Of a DNA stretch of 64,000 nt, positions 7,329-16,385 are shown piece by piece. Source of the DNA: Micromonospora parva (GTDB lineage Bacteria > Actinomycetota > Actinomycetes > Mycobacteriales > Micromonosporaceae). The notes under the pieces were generated by a model. That model was not told the origin of the DNA. It saw nothing but the letters and a program-made list of their open reading frames with translations, and did not search any database. Location of the stretch: NCBI RefSeq assembly GCF_000718515.1, contig NZ_JNZS01000007.1:310001-374000 (forward strand), written 5' to 3'. The position numbers were made by a program, and so were the translations under genes. The first letter of the stretch is position 1. Every line of letters starts with the position of its first letter.

Positions 7329-10300
7329 TCACACCTGGCTGGCCGGTGGTTCCGCTGCCGGTATCACCCCCACAAGACCCTCGAGCAGTTGCGCACTGCG
7401 GGCGCAGTCCGGATCCTGCACGATCGGCGGGACCGGAAGCAGCGTCAGGCCATGCCATCGCTGCACCGATCCCCACAACACCCGCCCGAGCGCGTCCCGT
7501 TGCGCCGGGAGAAGCTCCCGCTGCGCCGTCACCTGCCCCGGCGACGGCGCCAGCGGCCGGCCCAGCGCGGCGACGCTGCCCAGTACGCCCTCGTACCCCT
7601 CGATCTCGTCATAGCTGACGTGCGCGCCGGCGCTCGCGGCGAGACTCTCCATGACGATGCTGAGCGCCTGGTCCGGCCGGAGGGCGGTTCGGGCCCGAAT
7701 GCCTCGTTGCACGTCCTTGATGGTCCGGAAATCGGCCGGTTTGAGCACCGGGCCCAGATTCACCTGATCCAACCGCCGCCACAGGTCGGTCTTGACCGCC
7801 GTGTCCGGGTCACCGATCCAGTCGTGCAGGAGCGGCTCGAGGTGCCGGGACCGGATCGCCCGCAGCGCCAACTGGCGGCACAGGTGGACGGCCGCGGCCG
7901 CGGCGGTCGCCCCGACCGACGGGTGCCCGCGCATTGCGTCGAGCAGCAGCGCGGCTGCCACCGCGGGCGCCAGCTCGATGTCCCGGGGTGCGCCCAGCCC
8001 GAAGGCCGCCGCTGCGTCGCTCGCGAGCCAGCGCCCGAGGGAAGCCTGGTGGTCCTCACTGGGCCCGGCGTCCCCGTGTACGACGGCACCCGCCCCGGCC
8101 AGCAACGCCTGGTACTCGCCCCGTGCCGACGGATCCACCGCGGATGACCGGTCCGGCGCCTGCGGGATCAGCCACGCCGGCAGGTCGAGAGCGAGGTGAC
8201 GCCGGTCGGGGTCGCAGACGCTGATTCGTGGGGAACCACGGTCCAGAAGACGCCTGTCGACCTCGCACAGGCGGGGCTCGGCGGTCAGCGGAGGAGCCGA
8301 CCCTTCCAGCCGCATGTCGAGCAGGATGTCGGACATGTACGCGCGGACGATGTACCGGTGCCGTCCGTCCGCCAGACGTTCGGTCGCCTCCTCGCCGATC
8401 ACCTCCACCCGGAGCGGGTCGCCCAGCCTCAGCTGTTCGAAGCGCTGCAGGTTCGCCGCCGTGCGGACCAGCGAGACGGTGCCGTCCGGCAGCAGCCGAC
8501 AGGACAGCTCGCGCAGTCGCTGCCGGCTGTTCGGTCGGCCCAGGTAGTGGTGCAGGTGCTCGGCGTCCAGTGGCGTCCAGCCGACCTCGGTGGCGGGCAG
8601 CCAGCGGGGCCGGTTCGTGCGCCGTTCGAGGCAGATGATGCCGGCGTCGGCACCGGTGCCGATCACTCCCACCGGCCTGACGGTGATCTCCTCGGCGGGT
8701 CGGCTCGGCTCGTCGGGCAACCCGAGCCGGACTCCCGCCGACCGGTCGGCGTACGCCCAGAGCGGTTGCCGCGTGCGACGGATCGTCTGGATGGCCTGGT
8801 CGACCAGGGGAAGCGGAAGGCCCGGAACGAGGTCACCGACGGCACCCACAGCCAGCCGGAATCCCCGGCGCAGCAGAAGCTCACCGGACGGCAGCACACC
8901 GAGCGGCTGAAGCACTGTCAGTTCACCCGGGCTCAGGTCGCGGTCGTGCCGGCGCCGCGAAAAGCGGATGGTCGTCCCGGCCACCACCTCGACCGTGACC
9001 GGCAGAGCACCCCCGCACAGCTCGAACAGCGCCCGACGATCCGCCGGATCCTTCAACGCCGCGACGAGCCATCCCGCCATGGAGTCGCTCCCGGCCGCCA
9101 CGGGGACACGATCCGGCAGGCCAACGATGCTGAGGCCGGCCTCGCCCTCCTCGAGAAGGACCGTGTCACCGCGACCGACCACAGGTCTCTCGCCAGCCGA
9201 CGTGACCTCGTTCCGGTCGGTGAGCCAGACCAGGGAGTCCTTCCGGTGAGCCTCGTCGGGCTCGGTGGGCAGGGTGGCCGACCAGATCCCGACCCCCACC
9301 CGTACGCTGCGGCGGGCGGTGTCGGTCTGCCCGATCGGCAGCAGCGCGCGCCGCCCCAGCGCGCCCCGGGGGCCGGCGATCCACTCGTGCAGCACAAGGC
9401 CGCCGATCTCGGTGGGATCGTGCCGCTGCACCGACAGGGTGACGCGGTCGCCGGGGGCGAAGCTCGACCAGTCCATACCGTCGAGGCTGTTTCCGTCCGG
9501 TGTGGACAGCATGGGACCGGTGACCTCGATGAGGCGGCCCGGAGCGACCTCGACCCAGAGGCCACTCGGACGGCCGCCGCGGTGGGTGACGCCACCCACC
9601 GCGTAGGTACGGGGGCGGCCGACCTTCCGACCGGCGCCGCCGTCGACCAGTTCGGTAGCGGGCAGACCGTACTGCCGTAGCTCGTCAGCGCTGTACCGCA
9701 GCATCCCGCCGCTGCCGAGGAACACCGGGTCGGTCCAGACCGTGGCGGACGGATTGAGTCGCTCGGTGGTGACCGTCTCCAGTCGCTCGCCCTGGCGGTA
9801 CCCGGTCGTGCTGTCGTGATACTCCCAGGACGACTTGTCGCACCACTCCCGGATTCCATTCGCGCCACGGTCGAAGAAGGACACCTGGGCCCAACGGACC
9901 CGCGTACGCCAGGCGACCCCGTCGGCGTCGCGGCCAGCGGCGGACAGGGTGCCATCGGCTTCGCGGCGCAGGATGCCCACGCGAACGTCGCTGCCGATCC
10001 GCTCCAGGTGGTAGGAGTTGTGGGCTTCCCGCCGGACGACGCCCAGCTTCGGATGTGGCGTCGCGATCAGCTCCCGGGCCTGGGCGTCCGGGGTACGCCC
10101 CCGACGGGAGGCCGGCACGATGACCGACGGGAGGCCGACGACGGTGTACGAGCCCCGGCCGAGCGCTGTCGCGCCGTCATCGCGCCGGCTCAGCAGGTTC
10201 TGCATCGGCAGCAGCTGGACCGGCCGGCCCTCCCGTGGCAGATACGCCGCGTCACCGAGCAGCGCCTGACGGACCATGAGTGACCGGTCTGGCCCGCGCA

Positions 10301-13300
10301 GCAGACGGACGATCGATCCGTTGCGCGCCTCGTCCGCGTTGGCGACGGCATCGGCGCTGAAACGGAACACGACGTTCGGCCGCACCTCGAACTCGATCCG
10401 GTCGCCCTGCCGTACGACAGTGGCGAAGCACGGGGTCTCGTCGTTGGCAAGCCGGCTCATCAGGGCGGCGTGCGGGCGTCCGGGGCCGCCCACGATCGAG
10501 CCCTCGGCGCGATTGTCAGCCGGATGAATGCGCGTCAGCTTGACGAGGTAGACGGCGCCACGCAGCGGGTGGGTTCCCGGCTCGGCGTTGCGGTGGATGT
10601 GCTGCAGGAGCGCCTGCCGGCGGGAGAAGTCACGGCGCAGCACGGCGACCTCGAAACCCGTCCGCGATCCGCCGCCGATGAGATCGCCACCGCGCAGCGT
10701 GAGGGCGACGTCGTTGGGCAGCGGGCGGATCTCGTCAGCGGTCAGGAACAGGCGGCATCCCTGCGGAAGCTCACCGTTGTCGAACGTCGGACTGATGAAG
10801 TGGAACTCGACCTGCGCGCCACCGCTGCGCCTGAACTTGTCGACGTCGAGCCGGACGAGCGCCTGGTTCGGGCGGTCCGGCCGGGCCTCGCGCCGTTCCG
10901 CCTGCCAGGCGTCGGTGATGCGGCGGCTGGCCTCCGGCGCCAGCCGCAACCGGCGCAGCACCACCGTCTGGGTGTCCCGGTAGACCGGGCCGTCGGCGGG
11001 TTGCTTGCGCCAGCGGACGTGCAGCGCCTTGATGCGCGGGCGGCCACCGTCCTGGTCGGCGACGATGTCGGCGAGGTGGATGACCTGGTTGGCGGCCTCC
11101 CGGTGGAGCTGCGCGTACCAACCCCAGCGGATGTGTTCCATCCGGATGTCCAGGACGAGGTCCTGGGTGCCGGCACGCTGGTCGATCAGGACGTCGGTGA
11201 CGAAGTCGCCGTGGAAGAGGGAGACGGCGTTGTCCGCCGCCGGTCTGCCGTCGATGGTGAGGGCCTGCTCGTTCAGTTCCAGCGTGTGGCCGTAGCCCCA
11301 CTCGAACCGGTGCATCACCCCCTGCGCCGTCTCCCGGCGGTCGACGTAGTGCAGCCGCGCCCCGCGCAGATCCGAACGAATCCCGAGGCGGATGCCCTGT
11401 CGCTGGAAGTGCCGGAAGAACTCCGCCATGGAGAGCGCGGGCGCGGTCCGGTAGCTGGCGAACACGCCGCCGGCCAACTCCAGCAGAACGACCCGCACAT
11501 CGTTGCTGCGGTACGCGACGGCCACCCAGGGCTCCTCGCCCTCGGCGAGCGGGATCTGCCACGTCGACCCTCCGGTGGGCGTCGGCACCGTCCACTCCGT
11601 CTGCAGGGTCACCGTGGAGCCGCTGAGCGTCGCCGTCAGCGGGGAGCGCTCACCGGCGAGATAGCGGTAGTAACCGTCGGTGCTCGACTGCCCCGGAGCG
11701 GGGGTGGCGGCTGGCTGCTGCGCGACCCCGGTGGAAAGGCTGAAGCTGCGCCGGACCACGACATGTCCCGGATCCACGTCCTCGAGCGCCACGTCGACAC
11801 CGACGACCCGGGAGAACGGACCGGCTTGGACGTAGCGCGTCTCACCGTGCACCTCGGCCGATCCACGCCGGTCCGCATACCGGACCGCCATGCGACGCCG
11901 GTCGCGGTCCGGGTAGACCCGGGACATCTCGACAGTGCCAGCGCTCAGCGCGGGTTCCTCGCCGTTAGCTCCGACCGGTCGCAGATGCGCCGTGGCGGAG
12001 AGGTCGTCGTACAGGTAGAGGACCGGCCGGTTGGTCGACTGGGCCAGCGCCTTGCGCTGTCCTCGCCACTGCACGACGCCGAGGCCGATCGCGTCCGACG
12101 GAGGAACCTCGTTCTGGTACTCCCAGACCGCCCGGACGCGAATACGCCGGCGGTACGCGGTGAAGATCCAGCCGTGCCGGCTACGGCGGCCACGCACGAT
12201 CGCGCCGACGTCGGTCGGCGGGCGGTCGAAGTTCTCCCGGCGCAGAGAGCAGACCGCGATGTCGACTCCGAGGTCGAGCAGGACCGTGTAGACGTCGGCC
12301 CGGCTCCGGGTGATCGGCGCGTCGACCACGATGCCGCGCAACTCGTGCTGCCGCACCAGGGCGTCCTCGCCAGCCTCCCGGTCGGCCTCGGCGAGACCCG
12401 CGGTGAGGTTGATGTTGGGTACCGGCGCCGGCTCGCCGTCACCGGTGGGCAACTCGAAGGTCCGCACGTCGCAGACCTGGGACTGACGGTTCTGTCGCAG
12501 GCGCTGATGCACCCGGTGTCGGGCGGAGACCGGCCCGAGCCAGATCGACTCCGCCTCCACGTCGACCGCGATCCCCTCGACGGTGTAGCCGCGCCGCATG
12601 CCCCACTGCGGTTCCGCCACAGTGGTGCGGAGTTGAACGACGTGCCCGTCGGCCAGATCGACGAGCCGTTCGAAGAGCTCCCGATCCGGCCGATCCGGCA
12701 GGTTGAGATGACGGGCCGGCACGACCCGCCCGGCGACCTGCCGCCGCCGCTGCTGTTCCTCCCCCCAGGCGGAGGGGGTGAAGCGGCACAGGGTTCCGGG
12801 CGCGTCGAGCCCGGTGACGACGACGTCCGGAAGGTCCGCCAACCGGGGGTCGAACCGCCACGTGCCGTCGACGAGGCGCGCCTCGTGGTCCGAGCCGTCC
12901 CGGAACAGGTCACGCCACCGCAACGCGCGCACGTCGAGCGCATCCTCGGCCGGCCGGCCGGGTTCCCGACGCAGGCGCAGTCGCGGCGCGCCGACGTCGT
13001 CGCCGTACAGATCGGCCGTCACGACAAGGCCGCACGGGTCACCGGCGGCCTCGCGGACGGCGGCGAGGAGGTCCGCGCGGTCACCGTCGTCCCAGACCTG
13101 GTTGTCCAGCACCACGTTGCAGCCGGGGCCGGCCGAGAACCGGATCGAGCGGCCCTGCCGGACGAGCTCGACCACCACCAGCCGGATCGGCGCCGGTTCG
13201 CCGCGACCGGTGAGTATCGCCAGGAACTCGACGTACTCACGGTCGACGGGCAGCCAGTGCTCGCCCTCCCATCGCGCGAGGGCCGGGTACTCGCCCACCG

Positions 13301-16300
13301 GCAGCTCCTCCAGCTCACCGAGGAGATCGGGATCCCAGCTCCGCCGCGCCTGCTGCGGAAGGGCCGCCACATCGAACGGCATGGCGTCGGCCACCCGGAC
13401 GACGAGGCGTCCGGTGGCCGGCCGCTCGATCGTCGCGGGCCGCAGGTCGCCGACGACCGGCAACGAGGCCAACCGCTCGATCGGGCCCGCTGCCGCCGGT
13501 CCGGCGATGCTCCGGCGCAGCGGAACCGCCACCTGGTCGCCGACCCGGACGGCGTCGACCGGCGGCGGCACCGCCAGCGGGTCGGCCAGACCGCAGTTCA
13601 CCCAGACCTGACCGTCCTTGGCCGCGCAGACCATGCCGATGACGTACGAGGGGTCGTTTCCGAGCAGGCGCCCGAACTGCTCGGGCGAGAGCCGGAACGG
13701 GTCTTCGACGCTCGCCCCCGAGAAGGTCCGCAGTTGCGGCGATCGTCGCGAGTGGACCCGGAGCACGCCGTCCACCGGGTCGACGGTGAGCCCGGCGAGG
13801 AGCCGGGGGTCGACCAGGCCGTGTGCCCCCTCATCCTCGTCCACCGGGATGCTCAGCTCCGTCAGGCGGAGGTTCTGATGGGCGTCCTGCCACAGTTGCA
13901 GGACGAAGTCGGACAGCGTGTGCCCACCGATGACGACGTCGGCGGGACCGAGCTCGAAGACGAGTCGCTGCATCAGCATGGTCAGCAGCGCGTTGCTCCG
14001 CCGAACGCCGAGTGACTGCCACGGGTTGTTGAGCAGGCGCTCCTGCTGGTCCACTGACTGCCGCTGGTACAGGCCGCGAAGCAGACGATGCCGGAGAGCC
14101 TCGGCCAGGTACGGCGGAAGCACCGCCTTCGGTCCGAGCCGGTCGAACATGAGCCAGCGGTCGAGTGGGGTGCCGAGGCCGAACTCGATCTCGGTGTCGA
14201 TGATGTCCTCGAGGACCAACCGCTGCCAGGAGTGGCCCCCGATGCCCTGGGCGAGCGCGGCGAGCAGGCGCATCCGGACCGGCCGGGACAGCTCGCGCAC
14301 CTTGGTCACGGCGTTGATCGCGGTGCGCCACTGCTCCACCCAGTCGGTGCGCTCGGCCTCAGAGATCACGTCCGGCTCGGTGAGGAGGGCCGCCAGACGC
14401 TCGGTCAGCAGGGCGAGCTGGACGCCGTGCCGATCGTTGACGAGACTGGGGTAGCGTCGCCAGCCGTCGGCAGTGAGCGGCGGAACGGCCAGGACCTCCC
14501 ACTGGTTCGAGACGCGGGACGGATGAACGTCGCGCTCGTACCACGGCGTCAGCGCGTCGCCCTCTTCGGCACGCCGGAAGTGCAGCCGCAACAGGGCTGC
14601 CGGTCGCTTGGTCAGCGATGGCGGAAGGATCTGGACGGCGCGGATCAGGACCCGCTCGGCGAGGCTGAGCCCACCGGCCACCGGCTGCCGCCATCGCCCC
14701 TGGCCACCGGTGTCGAGGTCCGGCACCGTTCCGCTGAGGGCGTTCTCGATCCAGCCGGTCACCAGGGACACCCCCGGTCGGCCGCGCAACCACCGCTCCT
14801 GCTGTGGCAGCGCCTCCTCGTGGTGGTCGGCGAGCAGCAGATCCGCGAAGACCGACGGCTCGATCTGGGGGTACCTGCCGTCTCCGGCCCGCTCGTATTC
14901 CCGGTAGGTGTGCAGAGCCAGCCCGGCCAGCGGGAGGGACATCGAGGGGTTCGGCGACTCCAGGCGGTACGCCAGCTCGCTCAGGAAGGCCCGGTGCCGG
15001 GTGTCCGACAGCACGTCCGCGGCGTGCAGGACGAGTGCGGCGAGATGTTCGGCCCGGCCGGCCTCGACGCTGCGGAGCAGGCGTACGGCGGTGCACACCG
15101 CGAGCATCAGCCGCAGCAGCAGGACGGAGTCACCACCCATCGGGAACAGTGAGTCCCTGATCTGCTCGTCCGGATCTCGGGTGAAGCGGGCGTTGTACGC
15201 GCTGTTCTGGCGGTTGAACCACGGCGACAGCACGGCGACGGAGAACCAGCTCGACAGTTGCAGGGGCCCGGACCGGACGATGAACTCCACCGGCTTCTCG
15301 TTCCCGGTCCGCAGTCGGGCGAGCGACGCCGCGCTCGTCTGCCACGCGTTCAGTTCGTGGGTCGGCAGCGGGATCCGTACCCGGATCGGCTTGTTGATCT
15401 CCCGGTGGGGTGCGATCCACCGGTGCGCCAGCGCGTCCGCCGTCCCCTGCGGATCGATGTCGGCCGACAGCTCGTCCAGGACGGCCTGCCAGAGAACCAT
15501 GGCGATGGTGGCCGGATGCTGACCGGACAGTCCCAGCCGCGACAGGACCTCCGACGCGGTCGACGGATCGGGTCGCCCGCGCCGCAGCCGGCGGAGGTGC
15601 GACAGCGTCACGACCTCGTTCGAGATCAGGCCGGCCGCACCGGGCGCCGGGCCGGCCGGAGCGGACGTCCCGGGGAATCCGAAGGTGAGTCGGGCGATCG
15701 CGGCAAGGAGGTCCGGCTCCTGGAACGCCGCGCCGATGCGCGGATCGAGGAGTTGGGTGACGACGTCGTCGGAGCTCATCAGCTCGTCGCCGACCATGGC
15801 GGCGAGTTCCACGGCGAGCAGTTGCGCTCGGCGGCCGCAGTGACCGGCGAGCGCGTCCCGGCTGAGCTTGCCGATCGTCTCGTCGACCACGAGTCGCGCG
15901 GACGCCGGGATGCGCCGTGCCGCCTCGACGCAGGCGGCGAGCACCACCACCTCGGAGCTGAAGCTCTCGATGTCGAGATAGGGGTGCGCCGCGCGGCCGG
16001 GACGCACGCGCGCCAGCGCTCGTCGTGCCGCCTCCGACAGGTGACCCGCGACGGTCTCGGCCGACCGGGCCGTGAAGATGGCTTCCACCGCCTGCGCCAC
16101 CGCGGTACGGATCGATGCGTCCAGCACTGCCAGCGTGTCGTCGAGCGCACTGCGCGCCAGGGCCGCCGTGCCCGGTTCGACACCGGGCCGCACGGCGACG
16201 GCCAGCACCTGCGGGGCGGCGTACCGGCGCATGGCCGGTTCACAGTTGGCGAGCTGACGCAGAGCCGCGTTCAGCAGGTCAGCGCCGGAGTGTCGCGAGG

Positions 16301-16385
16301 TGAGCGCCTCCGTGATGGAGATGAACGCCTCCGCGTGATGCGGCGACGCGTGCACCGCCGAACAGAAGTACCAGGTCTCGATCAT
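7329..16385 (-). CDS. Giant 3018-residue protein of unknown function, third gene of hydrolase-caspase operon
   Basis: I recognise no known domain in this 3018-residue protein. The first ~900 residues look mostly alpha-helical and rich in Leu/Ala/Arg (HEAT- or TPR-like texture, without clear repeats). From about 940 to 2740 the texture is beta-rich, with many short segments of the type VxxGDxVxV (VRVGDQVAVPL, FAPGDRVTLSVQR, VGRGDTVLLEEG, RQGDRIEFEV). These suggest a long series of small beta-barrel or OB/SH3-like modules. The last ~270 residues are helical again. I see no Walker A motif, protease or nuclease signature, signal peptide or transmembrane helix, so it is probably cytosolic. ATG 16385 forms an ATGA overlap with the caspase gene stop and has GGAG at 7 nt; a GTG at 16391 is too close to that site. 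Translation is therefore coupled to the caspase gene. Confidence 0.9.
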   Translation of the reverse strand: MIETWYFCSAVHASPHHAEAFISITEALTSRHSGADLLNAALRQLANCEPAMRRYAAPQVLAVAVRPGVEPGTAALARSALDDTLAVLDASIRTAVAQAVEAIFTARSAETVAGHLSEAARRALARVRPGRAAHPYLDIESFSSEVVVLAACVEAARRIPASARLVVDETIGKLSRDALAGHCGRRAQLLAVELAAMVGDELMSSDDVVTQLLDPRIGAAFQEPDLLAAIARLTFGFPGTSAPAGPAPGAAGLISNEVVTLSHLRRLRRGRPDPSTASEVLSRLGLSGQHPATIAMVLWQAVLDELSADIDPQGTADALAHRWIAPHREINKPIRVRIPLPTHELNAWQTSAASLARLRTGNEKPVEFIVRSGPLQLSSWFSVAVLSPWFNRQNSAYNARFTRDPDEQIRDSLFPMGGDSVLLLRLMLAVCTAVRLLRSVEAGRAEHLAALVLHAADVLSDTRHRAFLSELAYRLESPNPSMSLPLAGLALHTYREYERAGDGRYPQIEPSVFADLLLADHHEEALPQQERWLRGRPGVSLVTGWIENALSGTVPDLDTGGQGRWRQPVAGGLSLAERVLIRAVQILPPSLTKRPAALLRLHFRRAEEGDALTPWYERDVHPSRVSNQWEVLAVPPLTADGWRRYPSLVNDRHGVQLALLTERLAALLTEPDVISEAERTDWVEQWRTAINAVTKVRELSRPVRMRLLAALAQGIGGHSWQRLVLEDIIDTEIEFGLGTPLDRWLMFDRLGPKAVLPPYLAEALRHRLLRGLYQRQSVDQQERLLNNPWQSLGVRRSNALLTMLMQRLVFELGPADVVIGGHTLSDFVLQLWQDAHQNLRLTELSIPVDEDEGAHGLVDPRLLAGLTVDPVDGVLRVHSRRSPQLRTFSGASVEDPFRLSPEQFGRLLGNDPSYVIGMVCAAKDGQVWVNCGLADPLAVPPPVDAVRVGDQVAVPLRRSIAGPAAAGPIERLASLPVVGDLRPATIERPATGRLVVRVADAMPFDVAALPQQARRSWDPDLLGELEELPVGEYPALARWEGEHWLPVDREYVEFLAILTGRGEPAPIRLVVVELVRQGRSIRFSAGPGCNVVLDNQVWDDGDRADLLAAVREAAGDPCGLVVTADLYGDDVGAPRLRLRREPGRPAEDALDVRALRWRDLFRDGSDHEARLVDGTWRFDPRLADLPDVVVTGLDAPGTLCRFTPSAWGEEQQRRRQVAGRVVPARHLNLPDRPDRELFERLVDLADGHVVQLRTTVAEPQWGMRRGYTVEGIAVDVEAESIWLGPVSARHRVHQRLRQNRQSQVCDVRTFELPTGDGEPAPVPNINLTAGLAEADREAGEDALVRQHELRGIVVDAPITRSRADVYTVLLDLGVDIAVCSLRRENFDRPPTDVGAIVRGRRSRHGWIFTAYRRRIRVRAVWEYQNEVPPSDAIGLGVVQWRGQRKALAQSTNRPVLYLYDDLSATAHLRPVGANGEEPALSAGTVEMSRVYPDRDRRRMAVRYADRRGSAEVHGETRYVQAGPFSRVVGVDVALEDVDPGHVVVRRSFSLSTGVAQQPAATPAPGQSSTDGYYRYLAGERSPLTATLSGSTVTLQTEWTVPTPTGGSTWQIPLAEGEEPWVAVAYRSNDVRVVLLELAGGVFASYRTAPALSMAEFFRHFQRQGIRLGIRSDLRGARLHYVDRRETAQGVMHRFEWGYGHTLELNEQALTIDGRPAADNAVSLFHGDFVTDVLIDQRAGTQDLVLDIRMEHIRWGWYAQLHREAANQVIHLADIVADQDGGRPRIKALHVRWRKQPADGPVYRDTQTVVLRRLRLAPEASRRITDAWQAERREARPDRPNQALVRLDVDKFRRSGGAQVEFHFISPTFDNGELPQGCRLFLTADEIRPLPNDVALTLRGGDLIGGGSRTGFEVAVLRRDFSRRQALLQHIHRNAEPGTHPLRGAVYLVKLTRIHPADNRAEGSIVGGPGRPHAALMSRLANDETPCFATVVRQGDRIEFEVRPNVVFRFSADAVANADEARNGSIVRLLRGPDRSLMVRQALLGDAAYLPREGRPVQLLPMQNLLSRRDDGATALGRGSYTVVGLPSVIVPASRRGRTPDAQARELIATPHPKLGVVRREAHNSYHLERIGSDVRVGILRREADGTLSAAGRDADGVAWRTRVRWAQVSFFDRGANGIREWCDKSSWEYHDSTTGYRQGERLETVTTERLNPSATVWTDPVFLGSGGMLRYSADELRQYGLPATELVDGGAGRKVGRPRTYAVGGVTHRGGRPSGLWVEVAPGRLIEVTGPMLSTPDGNSLDGMDWSSFAPGDRVTLSVQRHDPTEIGGLVLHEWIAGPRGALGRRALLPIGQTDTARRSVRVGVGIWSATLPTEPDEAHRKDSLVWLTDRNEVTSAGERPVVGRGDTVLLEEGEAGLSIVGLPDRVPVAAGSDSMAGWLVAALKDPADRRALFELCGGALPVTVEVVAGTTIRFSRRRHDRDLSPGELTVLQPLGVLPSGELLLRRGFRLAVGAVGDLVPGLPLPLVDQAIQTIRRTRQPLWAYADRSAGVRLGLPDEPSRPAEEITVRPVGVIGTGADAGIICLERRTNRPRWLPATEVGWTPLDAEHLHHYLGRPNSRQRLRELSCRLLPDGTVSLVRTAANLQRFEQLRLGDPLRVEVIGEEATERLADGRHRYIVRAYMSDILLDMRLEGSAPPLTAEPRLCEVDRRLLDRGSPRISVCDPDRRHLALDLPAWLIPQAPDRSSAVDPSARGEYQALLAGAGAVVHGDAGPSEDHQASLGRWLASDAAAAFGLGAPRDIELAPAVAAALLLDAMRGHPSVGATAAAAAVHLCRQLALRAIRSRHLEPLLHDWIGDPDTAVKTDLWRRLDQVNLGPVLKPADFRTIKDVQRGIRARTALRPDQALSIVMESLAASAGAHVSYDEIEGYEGVLGSVAALGRPLAPSPGQVTAQRELLPAQRDALGRVLWGSVQRWHGLTLLPVPPIVQDPDCARSAQLLEGLVGVIPAAEPPASQV

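Noticed and set aside
10470..14015. 1181-codon open frame opposite the giant protein
   Set aside because: It is the mirror frame of a GC-rich coding region: Arg/Pro/Asp-rich text without motifs or ribosome site, while the minus strand has coherent protein sequence throughout.
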